42,514 bases of DNA from Pseudoprimorskyibacter sp. (GTDB taxonomy: Bacteria; Pseudomonadota; Alphaproteobacteria; Rhodobacterales; Rhodobacteraceae), in the NCBI GenBank assembly GCA_029251265.1, contig JAQXDR010000028.1, forward strand, positions 1 to 42,514, in the 5' to 3' direction. A program made the position numbers and the translations under genes. This document shows positions 33,160 to 42,514 of this stretch, one piece after another. Positions within the stretch are counted from its first letter, which is position 1; every line of letters starts with the position of its first letter. Below the pieces are notes generated by a model that was not told where the DNA came from, made no database searches, and was given only the letters and a program-made list of their open reading frames with translations.

Positions 33160-34449
33160 ATGTCCAAGTCACCGCGTCCTTTTGCGTCTTACGAATGGTT
33201 GATCGCATGGCGGTATCTGCGCGCACGCCGCGCAGAAGGCGGGGTGTCAGTCATGACGTGGATCAGTCTATTGGGCATAACTTTGGCAGTCGCTGCATTG
33301 ATTGCCACCTTGTCAGTCCGTGCAGGGTTCAGGGCCGAGTTCGTTGATACAATCCTTGGCGCCGAGGCGCATGTGACCGTCTATGATATGGGTCACATTG
33401 ATGAACGCGGGCAATTTGACCGCACGATCGTCGACTATGATGCTCTGGCAAGCCGTATTGCAGACGTCCCCGGCGTCATCAGGGCTGCGCCTCTGATCAA
33501 AGGCGAGATCATGGCGAACGCCGGTGAACGGTCGGCCGGTATTCAGGTGCGGGGCATTCGTGCCAAGGATCTGACGCAAATACCGCGTGTTGCGGGTTCG
33601 GATCAGGCTAGGGGATCTTTGTCCGACTTTGACCTGGGGGGGTTGGCTATAGGCTCTGGCGTGGCCCGAGAGTTGGGGGTCACGATCGGAGACAAAATCC
33701 GGCTGATTTCTCCCAATGGGGTCAAAACACCCTTTGGCACAAGTCCGCGGATCAAATCCTATGAGGTAACCTACATCTTTACCGCGGGACGCTACCACAT
33801 CGACAGAGTGCGGGTTTATATGCCCTTTGAAGAAGCACAGATATTTTTTAATCGCAATGGCGTTGCAGATGAAATTGAAGTGATCGTTGAACAGCCTGAT
33901 GCCGTTGCTGATTTGACTCCATCCTTGTTAGCCGCCGCTGGCGCTTCTGCGATGATGTGGTCATGGAAAGATGCAAACGGAGGATTTTTGCGCGCATTAG
34001 AGGTTGAAGACAACGTAATGTTTGTCATCTTATCCATTCTGGTGATGATTGCAGCTCTGAACATCGTGTCCGGGTTAATCATGCTCGTCAAAAACAAGGG
34101 CCGCGATATTGGAATTCTGCGCACTATGGGGTTAAGCGAAGGCACAGTCTTGCGCGTGTTTTTCTTGTGTGGGGCAGCGACAGGGCTAGCAGGAACGGCA
34201 GCGGGTGTTGTGATTGGTTGTCTTTTTGCAATCTACATCGACCCAATTTTTGCAGTGGTCAACGGCTTTTCCGGTGGTGATATATGGGATGCATCGGTGC
34301 GTGGCATTTATTATTTACCAGCAAAACTTCAGCTTGAGGATGTCCTCAGTGCAGTCGCCCTATCACTTGGGCTTAGTTTTGCTGTAACGATATTTCCTGC
34401 GCGGCGTGCGGCCCGTATGAACCCGGTAGAGGCGCTGCGTTATGAATAA
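33160..34449 (+). CDS. Lipoprotein-releasing ABC transporter permease (LolC/E family)
   Basis: A 429-residue inner-membrane protein of the LolC/LolE family, which extracts outer-membrane lipoproteins and hands them to LolA. The N-terminal [24 protein letters not shown] motif precedes TM1; a large periplasmic domain (about residues 45-275) is followed by three further helices, including [29 protein letters not shown], which contacts LolD. I chose ATG 33160 with GAGG five bases ahead; an upstream GTG at 33088 has no support. A single LolC/E gene is usual in alphaproteobacteria, which may act as a homodimer. It overlaps lolD. Confidence 0.92.
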   Translation: MSKSPRPFASYEWLIAWRYLRARRAEGGVSVMTWISLLGITLAVAALIATLSVRAGFRAEFVDTILGAEAHVTVYDMGHIDERGQFDRTIVDYDALASRIADVPGVIRAAPLIKGEIMANAGERSAGIQVRGIRAKDLTQIPRVAGSDQARGSLSDFDLGGLAIGSGVARELGVTIGDKIRLISPNGVKTPFGTSPRIKSYEVTYIFTAGRYHIDRVRVYMPFEEAQIFFNRNGVADEIEVIVEQPDAVADLTPSLLAAAGASAMMWSWKDANGGFLRALEVEDNVMFVILSILVMIAALNIVSGLIMLVKNKGRDIGILRTMGLSEGTVLRVFFLCGAATGLAGTAAGVVIGCLFAIYIDPIFAVVNGFSGGDIWDASVRGIYYLPAKLQLEDVLSAVALSLGLSFAVTIFPARRAARMNPVEALRYE

Positions 34450-35134
34450 GCCAATTTTGACCCTCACAGGGATCGAAAAATCCTATCAACGTACAAACGG
34501 CAATGTGCCCGTATTGCGTGATATAAATCTAACGCTGCGGCCTGGTGAAACAGTGGCCTTGGTCGCACCATCTGGCGCGGGCAAGTCCACATTGCTGCAT
34601 ATTGCTGGTTTGTTGGACACGCCAGACAGCGGAGACGTCTCGATCGGAGGTCAAGTTGCCACCGGACTAAGCGATGCAAAAAGGACAAGAATAAGAAGAC
34701 GGGATATTGGATTTGTATATCAATTCCACCACTTGCTGCCGGAATTTAATGCAGCAGAAAATATCACACTTCCTCAACGTGCCGATGGCGTTAGTCGCGT
34801 CATTGCCCAGTCACGGGCAATGTCACTTTTAGCGACGGTTGGACTGACAGACAGAGCGCTTCATAGACCCGCAGAACTATCAGGTGGCGAACAACAACGG
34901 GTTGCATTTTGTCGGGCGTTGGCAAATGGGCCGCGTTTGATATTGGCCGATGAGCCAACCGGAAATCTAGACCCGGACACCGCAGATACAGTTTTCGACG
35001 CCCTTCTAGCTTTGGCCCGCGACACCGGATTGGCGGCATTGGTGGCAACTCATAACCTGAATTTGGCGGCGCGAATGGACCGACAGGTCCGGCTTGCCGC
35101 CGGAACGATCACCACATCAGACGAGTTGGCGTGA
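34442..35134 (+). CDS. lolD: LolD ATPase of the lipoprotein-releasing complex
   Basis: A 230-residue ATP-binding protein with Walker [10 protein letters not shown] (residues about 42-50), Q-loop [11 protein letters not shown], signature LSGGEQQR, Walker [14 protein letters not shown] and His switch VATHNLNLA. The FxxHHLLPEFxAxEN region is typical of LolD. Its ATG lies eight bases before the permease stop. Its stop is one base from the convergent trpE stop, with no terminator between them. Confidence 0.93.
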   Translation: MNKPILTLTGIEKSYQRTNGNVPVLRDINLTLRPGETVALVAPSGAGKSTLLHIAGLLDTPDSGDVSIGGQVATGLSDAKRTRIRRRDIGFVYQFHHLLPEFNAAENITLPQRADGVSRVIAQSRAMSLLATVGLTDRALHRPAELSGGEQQRVAFCRALANGPRLILADEPTGNLDPDTADTVFDALLALARDTGLAALVATHNLNLAARMDRQVRLAAGTITTSDELA

Positions 35135-35135
35135 T

Positions 35136-36647
35136 TTAACGATTGCCATCCTCGAACCGTGCGGCATCGGCTGCTGCCCGCCGTATCGCATTGGATTTAT
35201 GGACCGTTTCTTGATATTCTGACTCTGGATCACTGTCATAGACAACGCCTCCGCCAGCCTGCACATACAGTTTTTTGTTTTTCACGATAGCTGTTCGCAA
35301 GGCGATACACATATCCATGTCGCCGCCCGAACTAAAGTAGCCAACGCCGCCCCCGTAAACACCGCGCTTTTCCGGCTCCAATTCGTCGATGATTTCCATC
35401 GCACGCACCTTTGGTGCGCCCGAAACGGTCCCGGCAGGCAGACCGGCGAGTAATGCGGAAAGAGCATCGTGGTCATCGGATAATTCACCAACTACATTAG
35501 AGACTATGTGCATGACATGACTATAGCGCTCGATTATGAACTCTTCTGTCGGCTTTACAGTGCCAATCTTGCTGACGCGCCCTGTGTCATTACGGCCCAA
35601 GTCAAGTAGCATCAGGTGTTCGGCCAATTCTTTTTGATCAGCCAACAGTTCCTCTTCTAGTGCTTTATCCTCTGCCGGAGTTGCACCGCGGCGCCGCGTT
35701 CCTGCGATCGGTCGAATAGTAACTTCCCTATCAAAAACCCGCACCAGTATTTCAGGACTAGCGCCAATGACCTGAAAGTCCCCAAAGTTAAAGTAAAACA
35801 TAAATGGTGACGGATTAGTTCTTCGTAAGGAGCGATAAAGTGCGAATGGAGGTATGGGAAAATCCTGCGTCCAACGCTGTGATGGAACCACCTGAAAAAT
35901 ATCTCCGGCGCGGATATATTCTTTTGCTGTCTCAACAGCTGCAAGGTAGTCGGCATGTTCAAAATTCGATTTGGGCGGTGCTGCCTCAAAGGGTTCACCC
36001 AGATCTCGGCTAGACTGTGGCAGCGCACGCTCAAGATCACGAACAGCGTCCATGACCCTTTCTGCTGCCTGCGCATAAGCTGCGCGCGCCGACAAACCGG
36101 ATGACACCCACGCCGGTGCAACCACCGTAACTTCACCCTTTACACCATCCAAAACCGCAATCACCGATGGGCGGATCATGACCGCGTCAGGCAGCCCCAT
36201 CGTGTCTGTAGGCATATTTGGCAGATCTTCAACCAAGCGTATCATGTCGTAGCCAAGGTATCCGAATAAGCCTGCGGCCGCTTTTGGAAGATCCTCGGGC
36301 AAGTCGATGTGGCTTTCGGCAATCACCTCACGCAAGGCGCTAAGCGGATCGCGCTGGCAATTTGTAAAGTTATCTTGGTCAAATCGCGCACTGCGATTTA
36401 TCCGAGCGCCTTGACCGTGACATTCCCAGATCAGATCCGGTTTCATACCAATGATGGAATATCTTCCGCGAACCTCGCCGCCGGTCACAGATTCAAGCAC
36501 GAACGCGTGTTTGGCGGCTCCGGTCAACTTGAGCATAAGCGAGACAGGGGTATCCAGATCTGCAGCCAGCCGCGTATAGACGATCTGGTTTTGCCCGGAC
36601 TCATAACCGATTGAAAACGCGTCAAAAGACGGTGTCATGGTGGACAT
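35136..36647 (-). CDS. trpE: Anthranilate synthase component I
   Basis: A 503-residue chorismate-binding enzyme that, with TrpG glutaminase, makes anthranilate, the first step to tryptophan. Conserved parts are IRAGDIFQVVPSQR (about residues 247-260), PSPFMFYF, IGASPEILVR, IRPIAGTRRRG, LMLLDLGRNDTGRVS and PAGTVSGAPKVRAMEII, with the Mg2+/chorismate glutamates near the C-terminus. The N-terminal LLES-like tryptophan-feedback element is present as VLESVTGG. ATG 36647 has AGGGGG five bases upstream. It lies nine bases after ppiD; trpG is not in this window. Confidence 0.96.
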   Translation of the reverse strand: MSTMTPSFDAFSIGYESGQNQIVYTRLAADLDTPVSLMLKLTGAAKHAFVLESVTGGEVRGRYSIIGMKPDLIWECHGQGARINRSARFDQDNFTNCQRDPLSALREVIAESHIDLPEDLPKAAAGLFGYLGYDMIRLVEDLPNMPTDTMGLPDAVMIRPSVIAVLDGVKGEVTVVAPAWVSSGLSARAAYAQAAERVMDAVRDLERALPQSSRDLGEPFEAAPPKSNFEHADYLAAVETAKEYIRAGDIFQVVPSQRWTQDFPIPPFALYRSLRRTNPSPFMFYFNFGDFQVIGASPEILVRVFDREVTIRPIAGTRRRGATPAEDKALEEELLADQKELAEHLMLLDLGRNDTGRVSKIGTVKPTEEFIIERYSHVMHIVSNVVGELSDDHDALSALLAGLPAGTVSGAPKVRAMEIIDELEPEKRGVYGGGVGYFSSGGDMDMCIALRTAIVKNKKLYVQAGGGVVYDSDPESEYQETVHKSNAIRRAAADAARFEDGNR

Positions 36648-36656
36648 GAATGCCCC

Positions 36657-38507
36657 CTATTGGAAGTTGACGTGAACGGCGTCAATCGCAGCTTGATCAA
36701 TTTCAATACCAGCCCGCAACTGAATATCGACAGAGAGTGCGTTAAACAAATCCTCAGCTACAGATGTTGAGGCCTGATTTGTCAGTTCAACAACTCTTTG
36801 CGCGGCGTTTTCATCCGTTAGATCGGCGATGTTAACTCCATCCAAGCGCAAGACAACGACCCCGTTTGTACCATTCAAAGCACGAACCTGGCCGACAGAC
36901 ATCTCGAACACGCGGCCCATGCCATCCCGTGTAAGCTGCGGGAGAAAGTCAGTTCGAAGAAGATCCGACTGGTTCTCGGTGCTCAGTCCAAGCCCGGCGA
37001 ATTCGACACCCTCTTGCAATTGCGCGGCCAAGTCCTCCGCTTGCGACATCAACGCGTCGGCGCGCGCGGACATCGTTTGATCTTGCGCCACTGTTTGCAA
37101 GATGTCTTCAAAAGGAATTGGGGCAGGGGGTATGATAGCGTTAAGTTGCAAAGCAAAGACGCCCCCATCGCCCAACTCAAAGATTTCAGGGAAATCAGAG
37201 GCCTGAGCTTGCTGTGCGCGCGCGCTAAAGGCGGGATATGCAGCGATGCCGTCTTGCGTTTGCTCGGTCCAGATTATCTGTCCACCCACAAGCGCCGTTA
37301 CGCTTGGCAAATCCTCAACCGTAGCCCCGGCTGCGAGTTCATTTATCGCTTCTTCCGCCAGAACGGCCACCTGACGCCTTGCCTGATCAGCGCCCAAGTC
37401 CCGTCTCAGTGCCTCGCGCGCATCGTCAAAGCTGATAGCTTGCGCAGGCAGCATCGCGTTAATCCGAAATAAGGCTGGGCCAAATGCCGATGGGGCAGGT
37501 CCAGCGACATCACCAATCTGCGCGTCAAACACAATGGCACCTGCATCATTCAGGGACTCTCTGGTCACGTCTCCAAGATCCGTATCAGCCAACGCCAAAC
37601 CGCGCCCGGCAACTTCTTCTTCGAAACTGCCTCCTGCGCCGATGCGGCTCAAAGCTGCTTGCGCTTCGGCATCATCAGGAAAGACCAGTTGTTCTACCAA
37701 CCGTCGTTCGGGGAGGTTGAATTCGTCATAGCGTTCGTCATAGCTGCTGCGCAGATCTTCTTCGGGAACTTGGACACTGTCTAAAAGCATGTCCGGTGTG
37801 ATCCATGCATATGTCACATCACGTGCTTCTGGTGATGTGTACTGATCAATATTCGCATCATAATATGCACGCAGCGTTGCCTCGTCTGCCAGAGGGGGCG
37901 TAGTCACAAGATCTGCATCAGTCAGTTCTGCCATGGTAACTGAACGTTGTTCCAGTTGATACTTCAACATGGTCTCTGCATAGGTCGTGCGTAGGGATGT
38001 ACCTGCAACGATTGATGTCTGCAAAAGCGTGCGGGCTGTCTCGTCGCGCAAGGTTGCTTCGAATTCTGCTTCGGTTAGGCCTGCATTTTCCAAAATGAAA
38101 CTGTAGGCATTTCTGTCAAAACCATCTTCTCCGTTGAAGTTCGGAATCTGTCGAAGTTCTTCTGCCAATGTCTCATCGCCAACAGACAGTCCAATTTCAG
38201 ATGTTTCATTGTCAAAAGCACGCGTTGTGACCAATCTGGACAATGTCTGTTGCGGAACACCAAACATCTGTGCCTGTTCAAAGGTCAATGTCGTGCCAAA
38301 TTGCTGGCTAATCGCACGAATATCCTGCTGAAGACCACTATAATAGTCTTGCACCAATATCGGCTTGTCACCAACGGAACCGATCCGGGTCAGGCCACCG
38401 CCAAAATTCGTTGCTCCAAATCCGGCTAGACCGACAAAGAGCATGCCCATCAAAAGCCAGAGAAATATTTTGGAGGGCGTAAGTTTATTTGATGTTTTTT
38501 GCGCCAT
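36657..38507 (-). CDS. ppiD: PpiD/SurA-like periplasmic folding factor
   Basis: A 616-residue inner-membrane-anchored chaperone. One N-terminal transmembrane helix (IFLWLLMGMLFVGLAGFGATNF, residues about 14-35) is followed by a SurA-N-like domain and a parvulin peptidyl-prolyl isomerase-like region (about 260-370), then an acidic, Ala-rich C-terminal region. It helps newly exported proteins fold in the periplasm. The ppiD-trpE order, nine bases apart, is common in Rhodobacteraceae. The ATG has only a weak ribosome binding site. Confidence 0.9.
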   Translation of the reverse strand: MAQKTSNKLTPSKIFLWLLMGMLFVGLAGFGATNFGGGLTRIGSVGDKPILVQDYYSGLQQDIRAISQQFGTTLTFEQAQMFGVPQQTLSRLVTTRAFDNETSEIGLSVGDETLAEELRQIPNFNGEDGFDRNAYSFILENAGLTEAEFEATLRDETARTLLQTSIVAGTSLRTTYAETMLKYQLEQRSVTMAELTDADLVTTPPLADEATLRAYYDANIDQYTSPEARDVTYAWITPDMLLDSVQVPEEDLRSSYDERYDEFNLPERRLVEQLVFPDDAEAQAALSRIGAGGSFEEEVAGRGLALADTDLGDVTRESLNDAGAIVFDAQIGDVAGPAPSAFGPALFRINAMLPAQAISFDDAREALRRDLGADQARRQVAVLAEEAINELAAGATVEDLPSVTALVGGQIIWTEQTQDGIAAYPAFSARAQQAQASDFPEIFELGDGGVFALQLNAIIPPAPIPFEDILQTVAQDQTMSARADALMSQAEDLAAQLQEGVEFAGLGLSTENQSDLLRTDFLPQLTRDGMGRVFEMSVGQVRALNGTNGVVVLRLDGVNIADLTDENAAQRVVELTNQASTSVAEDLFNALSVDIQLRAGIEIDQAAIDAVHVNFQ

Positions 38508-38551
38508 GGTTTGCCTAGAGCCTCTCTGATTTTTGGGCCGCGTGCGACGTT

Positions 38552-39739
38552 CTAGCGGGCGCCGCGACGAGGAGCAAGGGCCAGAGGCTCTAAGCGGTCA
38601 AACAGTGTGCCGATCCCTGCCGCATCAATATTAGCAAAGGCCACCCGCAAGTGTGTCGCCCCGTCGGGATGCCTCTTTGGCATAAACATCGTCCCAGGAA
38701 GCGCAAGAATGTGTGCTTCGGTCACCATGCGTTGCGCAAGCCTGTCTGCCGGCATGTCAAAGGGGTGCTCCAGATACGCAAAATATGCTCCTAAACCTTT
38801 CAAACGCCATCCTTTATTCTGCATTTTCTTGAAGTTTGTCCGGATGGTTTCAGCCAAGTTCAAGTTGGTTTGGCGCTCAACTTCAACCCAATCGTCCAGA
38901 TTTTGCAAACCCCACAGCGCAGCTCTCTGGCCAAGACCGCTTGGACATATTGTGACGGTATCAATGAACTTTTCAACTTCGGGCATCAAATCCGACGCGC
39001 CGATTATCGCGCCCACTCTGTGTCCTGTAAGACGATACGCTTTAGAAAAGCTGTAAAGCTGGATCAGCGTCCGGTCCCAGTCGGGTTGTTGCAGCAGCAA
39101 ATGCGGAGGACCCGGGAGACTGCGAAAGTCTTTGTAAGTTTCGTCAAGGATTAGCCGGAAACCGTTGTTTTGCGCCAGATCAAACAACGCTTGCAACAAT
39201 GAAGCAGGATATTCAACGCCTGCGGGATTGTTGGGGGATACAGCAATTATAGCACGCGTTCGTGGTGTGACAAGCCGCGCCGCCTGAGCTGGATCTGGCA
39301 AAAGATCTGGACCTGTAGGCAAAGGTATGGCTATGATTCCAACCATATCCAACCACATTTTATGATTGAAATACCAAGGTGTTGGGATCAATACTTCATC
39401 TCCAGCATCACACAAGGCGGACAGAGTGGCGGCAAAGGCCTGATTACATCCCGACGTGATAGCAACCTTGTCTGCGGTCACAGGTCCTGCATAGCATTTG
39501 GCCCAATGGTTGGCCAAAGACTCGCGCAATGCATCCAGTCCCAGATCCGCCGAATAAAGATGTGTCGCGGGATCCATAAGTGCCTGCGCCATGGCGTTTC
39601 GCATGCCTTCGGGGGGAGGCGCCGTCGGAGCGGCCTGACTAACATTGATCAGTGGCTTATCATCAGGAAACCGCAGGCCGGCAATCCAACGATGCGCCTG
39701 AGGCACTGGCGAAGCAAACGTGCGTTCGGTGAGGGGCAT
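38552..39739 (-). CDS. PLP-dependent aminotransferase (class I/II)
   Basis: A 395-residue fold-type I aminotransferase. The PLP lysine is in SFSKAYRLTGHRVG (about residue 238), with VSPNNPAG, LILDETYKDF and the substrate-carboxylate Arg in HLRVAFAN. I chose ATG 39739 (MPLTERTF); 41 extra codons upstream lack family similarity. Its amino-acid specificity is not evident. It is upstream of ppiD on the same strand, with 44 bases between, so the three genes to trpE may form one transcript. Confidence 0.88.
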   Translation of the reverse strand: MPLTERTFASPVPQAHRWIAGLRFPDDKPLINVSQAAPTAPPPEGMRNAMAQALMDPATHLYSADLGLDALRESLANHWAKCYAGPVTADKVAITSGCNQAFAATLSALCDAGDEVLIPTPWYFNHKMWLDMVGIIAIPLPTGPDLLPDPAQAARLVTPRTRAIIAVSPNNPAGVEYPASLLQALFDLAQNNGFRLILDETYKDFRSLPGPPHLLLQQPDWDRTLIQLYSFSKAYRLTGHRVGAIIGASDLMPEVEKFIDTVTICPSGLGQRAALWGLQNLDDWVEVERQTNLNLAETIRTNFKKMQNKGWRLKGLGAYFAYLEHPFDMPADRLAQRMVTEAHILALPGTMFMPKRHPDGATHLRVAFANIDAAGIGTLFDRLEPLALAPRRGAR

Positions 39740-40754
39740 AGATGTCTCGTTGGTGCAAATAAGACGCCACCGTAGAAGGCCCTTGTCGTGCATGCAAGTG
39801 TGCTGCGCTCGGTGATCGTTTAAGATTTGGGTCGATCTGATTGTTGGGCAACCACAACCCACTACCGATCAAGGCCTTAACATCGCTAAAGTATCATAAA
39901 TATCAGTTTTGGCGGAGTTTCCTTAGCTTTCAGTCGACAAAGAGACATCATTATTTATTTTTGGGGTCTGGCGAGAAACGGCTTTGGATTTTACTCAACC
40001 AACCAGATGTATTGATCTGCGATCTGCCCAGTGACGTGTTGAAGACCGCAAACCCCGTTCTTACGCTCCCAAAACGACTAGTGAATTGCCGGAATCAGAC
40101 ATCGATCCAATTCACTCACGTCGTTACCGGGCTGCTGAGCGTCAATCAGATTTGTGTACCTCAGAGCGAGGCCGTCCGCCACCCGCTCCAGTGCCCCCAT
40201 CTTCGCCTTTTGTCGGAACCTGCTCATCGTTGGGTTCTGGCGGAGCACAATCGGTTTTACGCGCCAAAGTATCTAGATCAGTCAATTCATTGCCGGCTTC
40301 AATTACTGGCAGGATAAGTGTTTTCAATTAGCTAATCGGTGCCCGATCCATTCGCGGCGTCGCATATCAATATCATCACATTTCCTAAGCGTGTCCCTGT
40401 GCTGTTATTTTTAATTTGAATGGGGGCTTGACCCCTAATTTCGTTTCTTGAGGCCCGTAGTATGCATTTTTTCGTCCTTACTGATTTATAACAGCGAATA
40501 CGTTTTTTGATCGCCCATCCCCGACGGCAAATCGCGGGCCAAAGACTCGACGACACTTTGGCTTTATATTGCCTCTGCGGCAGCGCCGACAATAACACCT
40601 GGGAGACCAAAGAAGTTAAACGCTGCGCCGCCTAAATAAGCACATTCAAGTGCGCCTAGAGCTATACTGAAGTTTGGGTGATGGCGTGATTTAAAGGGCG
40701 GCGTATCGTGGCAGGTGATCAAGGCAGCCAGAACCTCACAAGGAGCGACATGCC
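39740..40754. other. Gene-poor, AT-variable accessory stretch
   Basis: No confident gene is seen in about 1 kb. Several short frames exist on both strands, including a minus 61-codon TTG-start frame (40142-40327) and a minus 68-codon TTG-start frame with a Gly/Ala-rich end (40564-40770). None has a ribosome binding site or a family I recognise. The stretch ends at the left side of the IS256 relic. It looks like decayed mobile DNA. Confidence 0.5.
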
Positions 40755-41260
40755 ATGACCGAAGATACAACTTTCCTGCCTATTTGCTAATCAGAAATGA
40801 TCATGGAGCCTCTGACAGTGTTTGCACGCAAAGGCGCACGCCGGATGTTTGCACGAAGCGTCATATCGCGGCTCACGGCTGGATGGCGGGCACAATATGA
40901 CACTTGGCTCCGGCGCGATCTGTCTGCCCGGCATTATGTCGATATCTGGGCGATATTCAGAACGCTGAGACGCGCAAAGGCTCCGAAGCGGCGCTGACAG
41001 TTTTCTCTAAAAAGTATGGTGTCAAATACAAAAAGGGCGTTGCCCGCCTGAAAACGGTCAAAGAGGCGATGCTCGTATTCTATGGGCTCCGCTCGTTTGT
41101 TCACTTGAATGGTCCCCCAGACTATTGATCGCTGCGCGACCCGATAAAAACTCCCAGCCGAACGTTGGGATCACCTACGCACGCCTAATCCCATTGAACA
41201 CGTCTTTGCGACTGTTTGGCACGAAAAACGAAACGCGCTAGGCAACGAGACGTCCACCTT
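40755..41260 (+). pseudogene. Relic of an IS256-family transposase, internally deleted and frameshifted
   Basis: ATG at 40755, with AAGGAG upstream, opens MTEDTTFLPI, a normal IS256 transposase start, and then hits a stop. Similarity resumes in new frames: SEMIMEPLTVFARKGARRMFARS, then SRLTAGWRAQYDTWLRRDLSARHYV (about 40860-40945), then AETRKGSEAALTVFSKKYGVKYKK (about 40966-41040), then NPIEHVFATVWHEKR (about 41190-41235). The order matches the family, but the catalytic core between the third and fourth blocks, with its acidic residues, is missing. The terminal inverted repeats and true element borders could not be located. It cannot make an active enzyme. Confidence 0.85.
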
Positions 41261-41730
41261 GATCCCCAGCCAGTCGGCGGTCCCATTACTGCGCTTGTGA
41301 TCGTATCGCTCGCAGCTTTGGCTCATCAGGCACACCCGCGCAGAATTGACGCCGTGCCGGACTACAGCATCTTCAGCCATCTTTTTCCTTTGAGACCACC
41401 TTAGCTTAAAAAACATGTATTCCCAAATTGAAGGCACGTACTACAAAAATTTAAATGCCAGTTTGCTGTGAACTACCAGTTGGTCCACGTTTATTTGCCG
41501 TAGGGCAGCACCGAACCTTTACATGAATTTATATATCGCGTAATCATTATTATGTTAAATACATGCTTATCGCACTTTTCAAACGGTCAAATTGAGACCC
41601 AATGACAAATAGACAGTCCATTCGCAAAAAAATGTGGATAATTGCGCTGTTTAAGTTCAAGATTATTTCGTCTAACAATCAACGCCTGAACGAAGTCGTA
41701 TCATTTTCTGATCATAGGAAGTTTACCGAA
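41261..41730. other. Non-coding, AT-rich stretch before the luxR-type gene
   Basis: About 470 bases without a gene I can support. The first part may still belong to the decayed insertion element. From about 41440 onward the base composition turns AT-rich; it presumably holds the promoter of the LuxR-type gene. No lux box with convincing symmetry was found by eye. Confidence 0.45.
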
Positions 41731-42507
41731 ATGTCATCTGGAAAAATGACAAATGCGCAGTTCGGGAATTTGCTCTTGATGACAAACGCGAGCACAATTG
41801 AAGAGACATGGGCCGTGTTGGTCGCTTCAATGGCCGATTTTGGTTTTGATAGACTTTTCTACGGGTTCACAAGCTCTCGCACGTCCAAGGGTCTGGGCGA
41901 TCCGGGCGATTTTCTGCTGCTGAGTAATCACGAACCGTCCTATATCGCAACCTTTATTGGCGACGGACATTACCAGAATGCGCCAATGGTCAATTGGGCC
42001 CTTGAAAACGAAGGTGCCTGTAGTTGGAGTATAATTAATGACTTAAAGGCTAAAGGCAATCTAACGAATGAAGAAGAACGCGTGATTGACCTAAACGTGT
42101 CTCAGCAGATTTCGGCAGGCTATTCGATCAGCTTTAAATCTGTCTCAAGAAGAGCCAAAGGCGCCATTGGCCTGACCGCAGAAGTTGGGTTATCTCAGCC
42201 AGAAGTTGATGCAATTTGGGCTGTACATGGCAAAACCATTATCTTGCTGAACAATGTGGCGCATCTAAAAATTCTTACTCTGCCCTTTAATCCTGATAAT
42301 CAGACTTTGACGTCTCGCCAACGTGAAGCGCTTGAATGGGTGGGAGACGGAAAGACGAGCCAAGATATCGCTACATTGATGGGGCTTTCACAAGCAACCG
42401 TTGAAAAACATCTGCGTCTGGCACGCAAAGCCTTGAATGTCGAAACAACTGCACAAGCCGTTATGAAAGCTCTATTTCAAAACCAAATGTTTTTAATTGA
42501 TGATTAA
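41731..42507 (+). CDS. LuxR-family regulator with altered autoinducer pocket
   Basis: A 258-residue regulator with an autoinducer-binding-type N-terminal domain (about residues 20-165) and a C-terminal LuxR helix-turn-helix (LTSRQREALEWVGDGKTSQDIATLMGLSQATVEKHL). ATG 41731 has AGGAAGT nine bases ahead; the open frame continues 43 codons further upstream to 41602 but without family similarity. Matching TraR spacing exactly (4, 13 and 15 residues between key positions), Trp57 is Tyr71, Tyr61 is Phe75, Asp70 is Ala84, and Trp85 is kept as Trp99. Loss of the Asp that binds the lactone amide suggests a non-AHL ligand or none. No luxI gene is seen before the window ends. Confidence 0.88.
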   Translation: MSSGKMTNAQFGNLLLMTNASTIEETWAVLVASMADFGFDRLFYGFTSSRTSKGLGDPGDFLLLSNHEPSYIATFIGDGHYQNAPMVNWALENEGACSWSIINDLKAKGNLTNEEERVIDLNVSQQISAGYSISFKSVSRRAKGAIGLTAEVGLSQPEVDAIWAVHGKTIILLNNVAHLKILTLPFNPDNQTLTSRQREALEWVGDGKTSQDIATLMGLSQATVEKHLRLARKALNVETTAQAVMKALFQNQMFLIDD

Positions 42508-42514
42508 ATCCCGT

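Noticed and set aside
41171-41437. 88-codon minus frame across the right part of the transposase relic
   Set aside because: It is antisense to the NPIEHVFATV block, which is convincing on the plus strand; no family recognised.
41440-41730. Search for a lux box upstream of the LuxR-type gene
   Set aside because: Only weak partial symmetries (for example ACCAGTTGGT near 41475) were seen, none resembling a 20-bp lux box.

Overview
The window reads as chromosomal DNA of a marine alphaproteobacterium of the Rhodobacteraceae (Roseobacter group). The evidence is the gene content (a split-type methyl-THF methyltransferase next to a MetF-like gene and a 'virulence factor' family protein, an aminotransferase-ppiD-trpE run, a single LolC/E permease with LolD, a SoeABC-like molybdoenzyme), the moderate GC content and the tightly overlapping ATGA gene junctions. 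No tRNA, rRNA or CRISPR array is visible.

Layout. 1-3508 (minus): an RND efflux pump, with the permease cut by the window edge and its periplasmic adaptor complete. 3784-13352 (minus): an eight-gene, end-to-end overlapping unit, transcribed from the right. It holds a cytoplasmic molybdopterin oxidoreductase (SoeA-like), an undescribed 87-residue protein, a four-cluster ferredoxin subunit (SoeB-like), a DmsC-type membrane anchor (SoeC-like), three different Gfo/Idh/MocA oxidoreductases and an IlvD/Edd-family sugar-acid dehydratase. 13646-16140 (minus): a DUF1045 2H-phosphoesterase-like gene, then a small envelope-stress module (TetR regulator, PspA, YiaA-like protein) with three copies of a TGAAC-n3-GTTCA palindrome between tetR and pspA. 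16316-21305 (plus): quinone-dependent D-lactate dehydrogenase behind a 21-bp palindrome, a methyltransferase, and a ProW/ProV-type quaternary-amine ABC transporter without a neighbouring binding protein.

21390-26499 (minus): a large RTX protein with an N-terminal zinc-protease-like domain and three 102-residue tandem repeats, then UvrD/PcrA helicase, which appears to be expressed from a leaderless mRNA. 26979-27392 (plus): an Rrf2-type regulator. 27455-30422 (minus): a one-carbon/methionine operon (virulence-factor-like protein, MetF-like reductase, HAD phosphatase, methyl-THF:corrinoid methyltransferase). 30599-35134 (plus): Ppx/GppA, RlmE, an SGNH hydrolase, and the LolC/E and LolD lipoprotein-release transporter. 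35136-39739 (minus): aminotransferase, PpiD, TrpE.

39740-41730 is gene-poor accessory DNA. It carries an internally deleted, frameshifted relic of an IS256-family transposase and ends at a LuxR-type regulator (41731-42507) whose acyl-homoserine-lactone pocket residues are altered.

The most interesting points are four. The sulfite-oxidase-like complex is coupled translationally to sugar-acid catabolic genes, which suggests sulfonated-sugar use, though that is a hypothesis. A small protein with a strong ribosome binding site sits between its A and B subunits. PspA appears to be controlled by a TetR protein. The LuxR-family protein has a rewritten ligand pocket.
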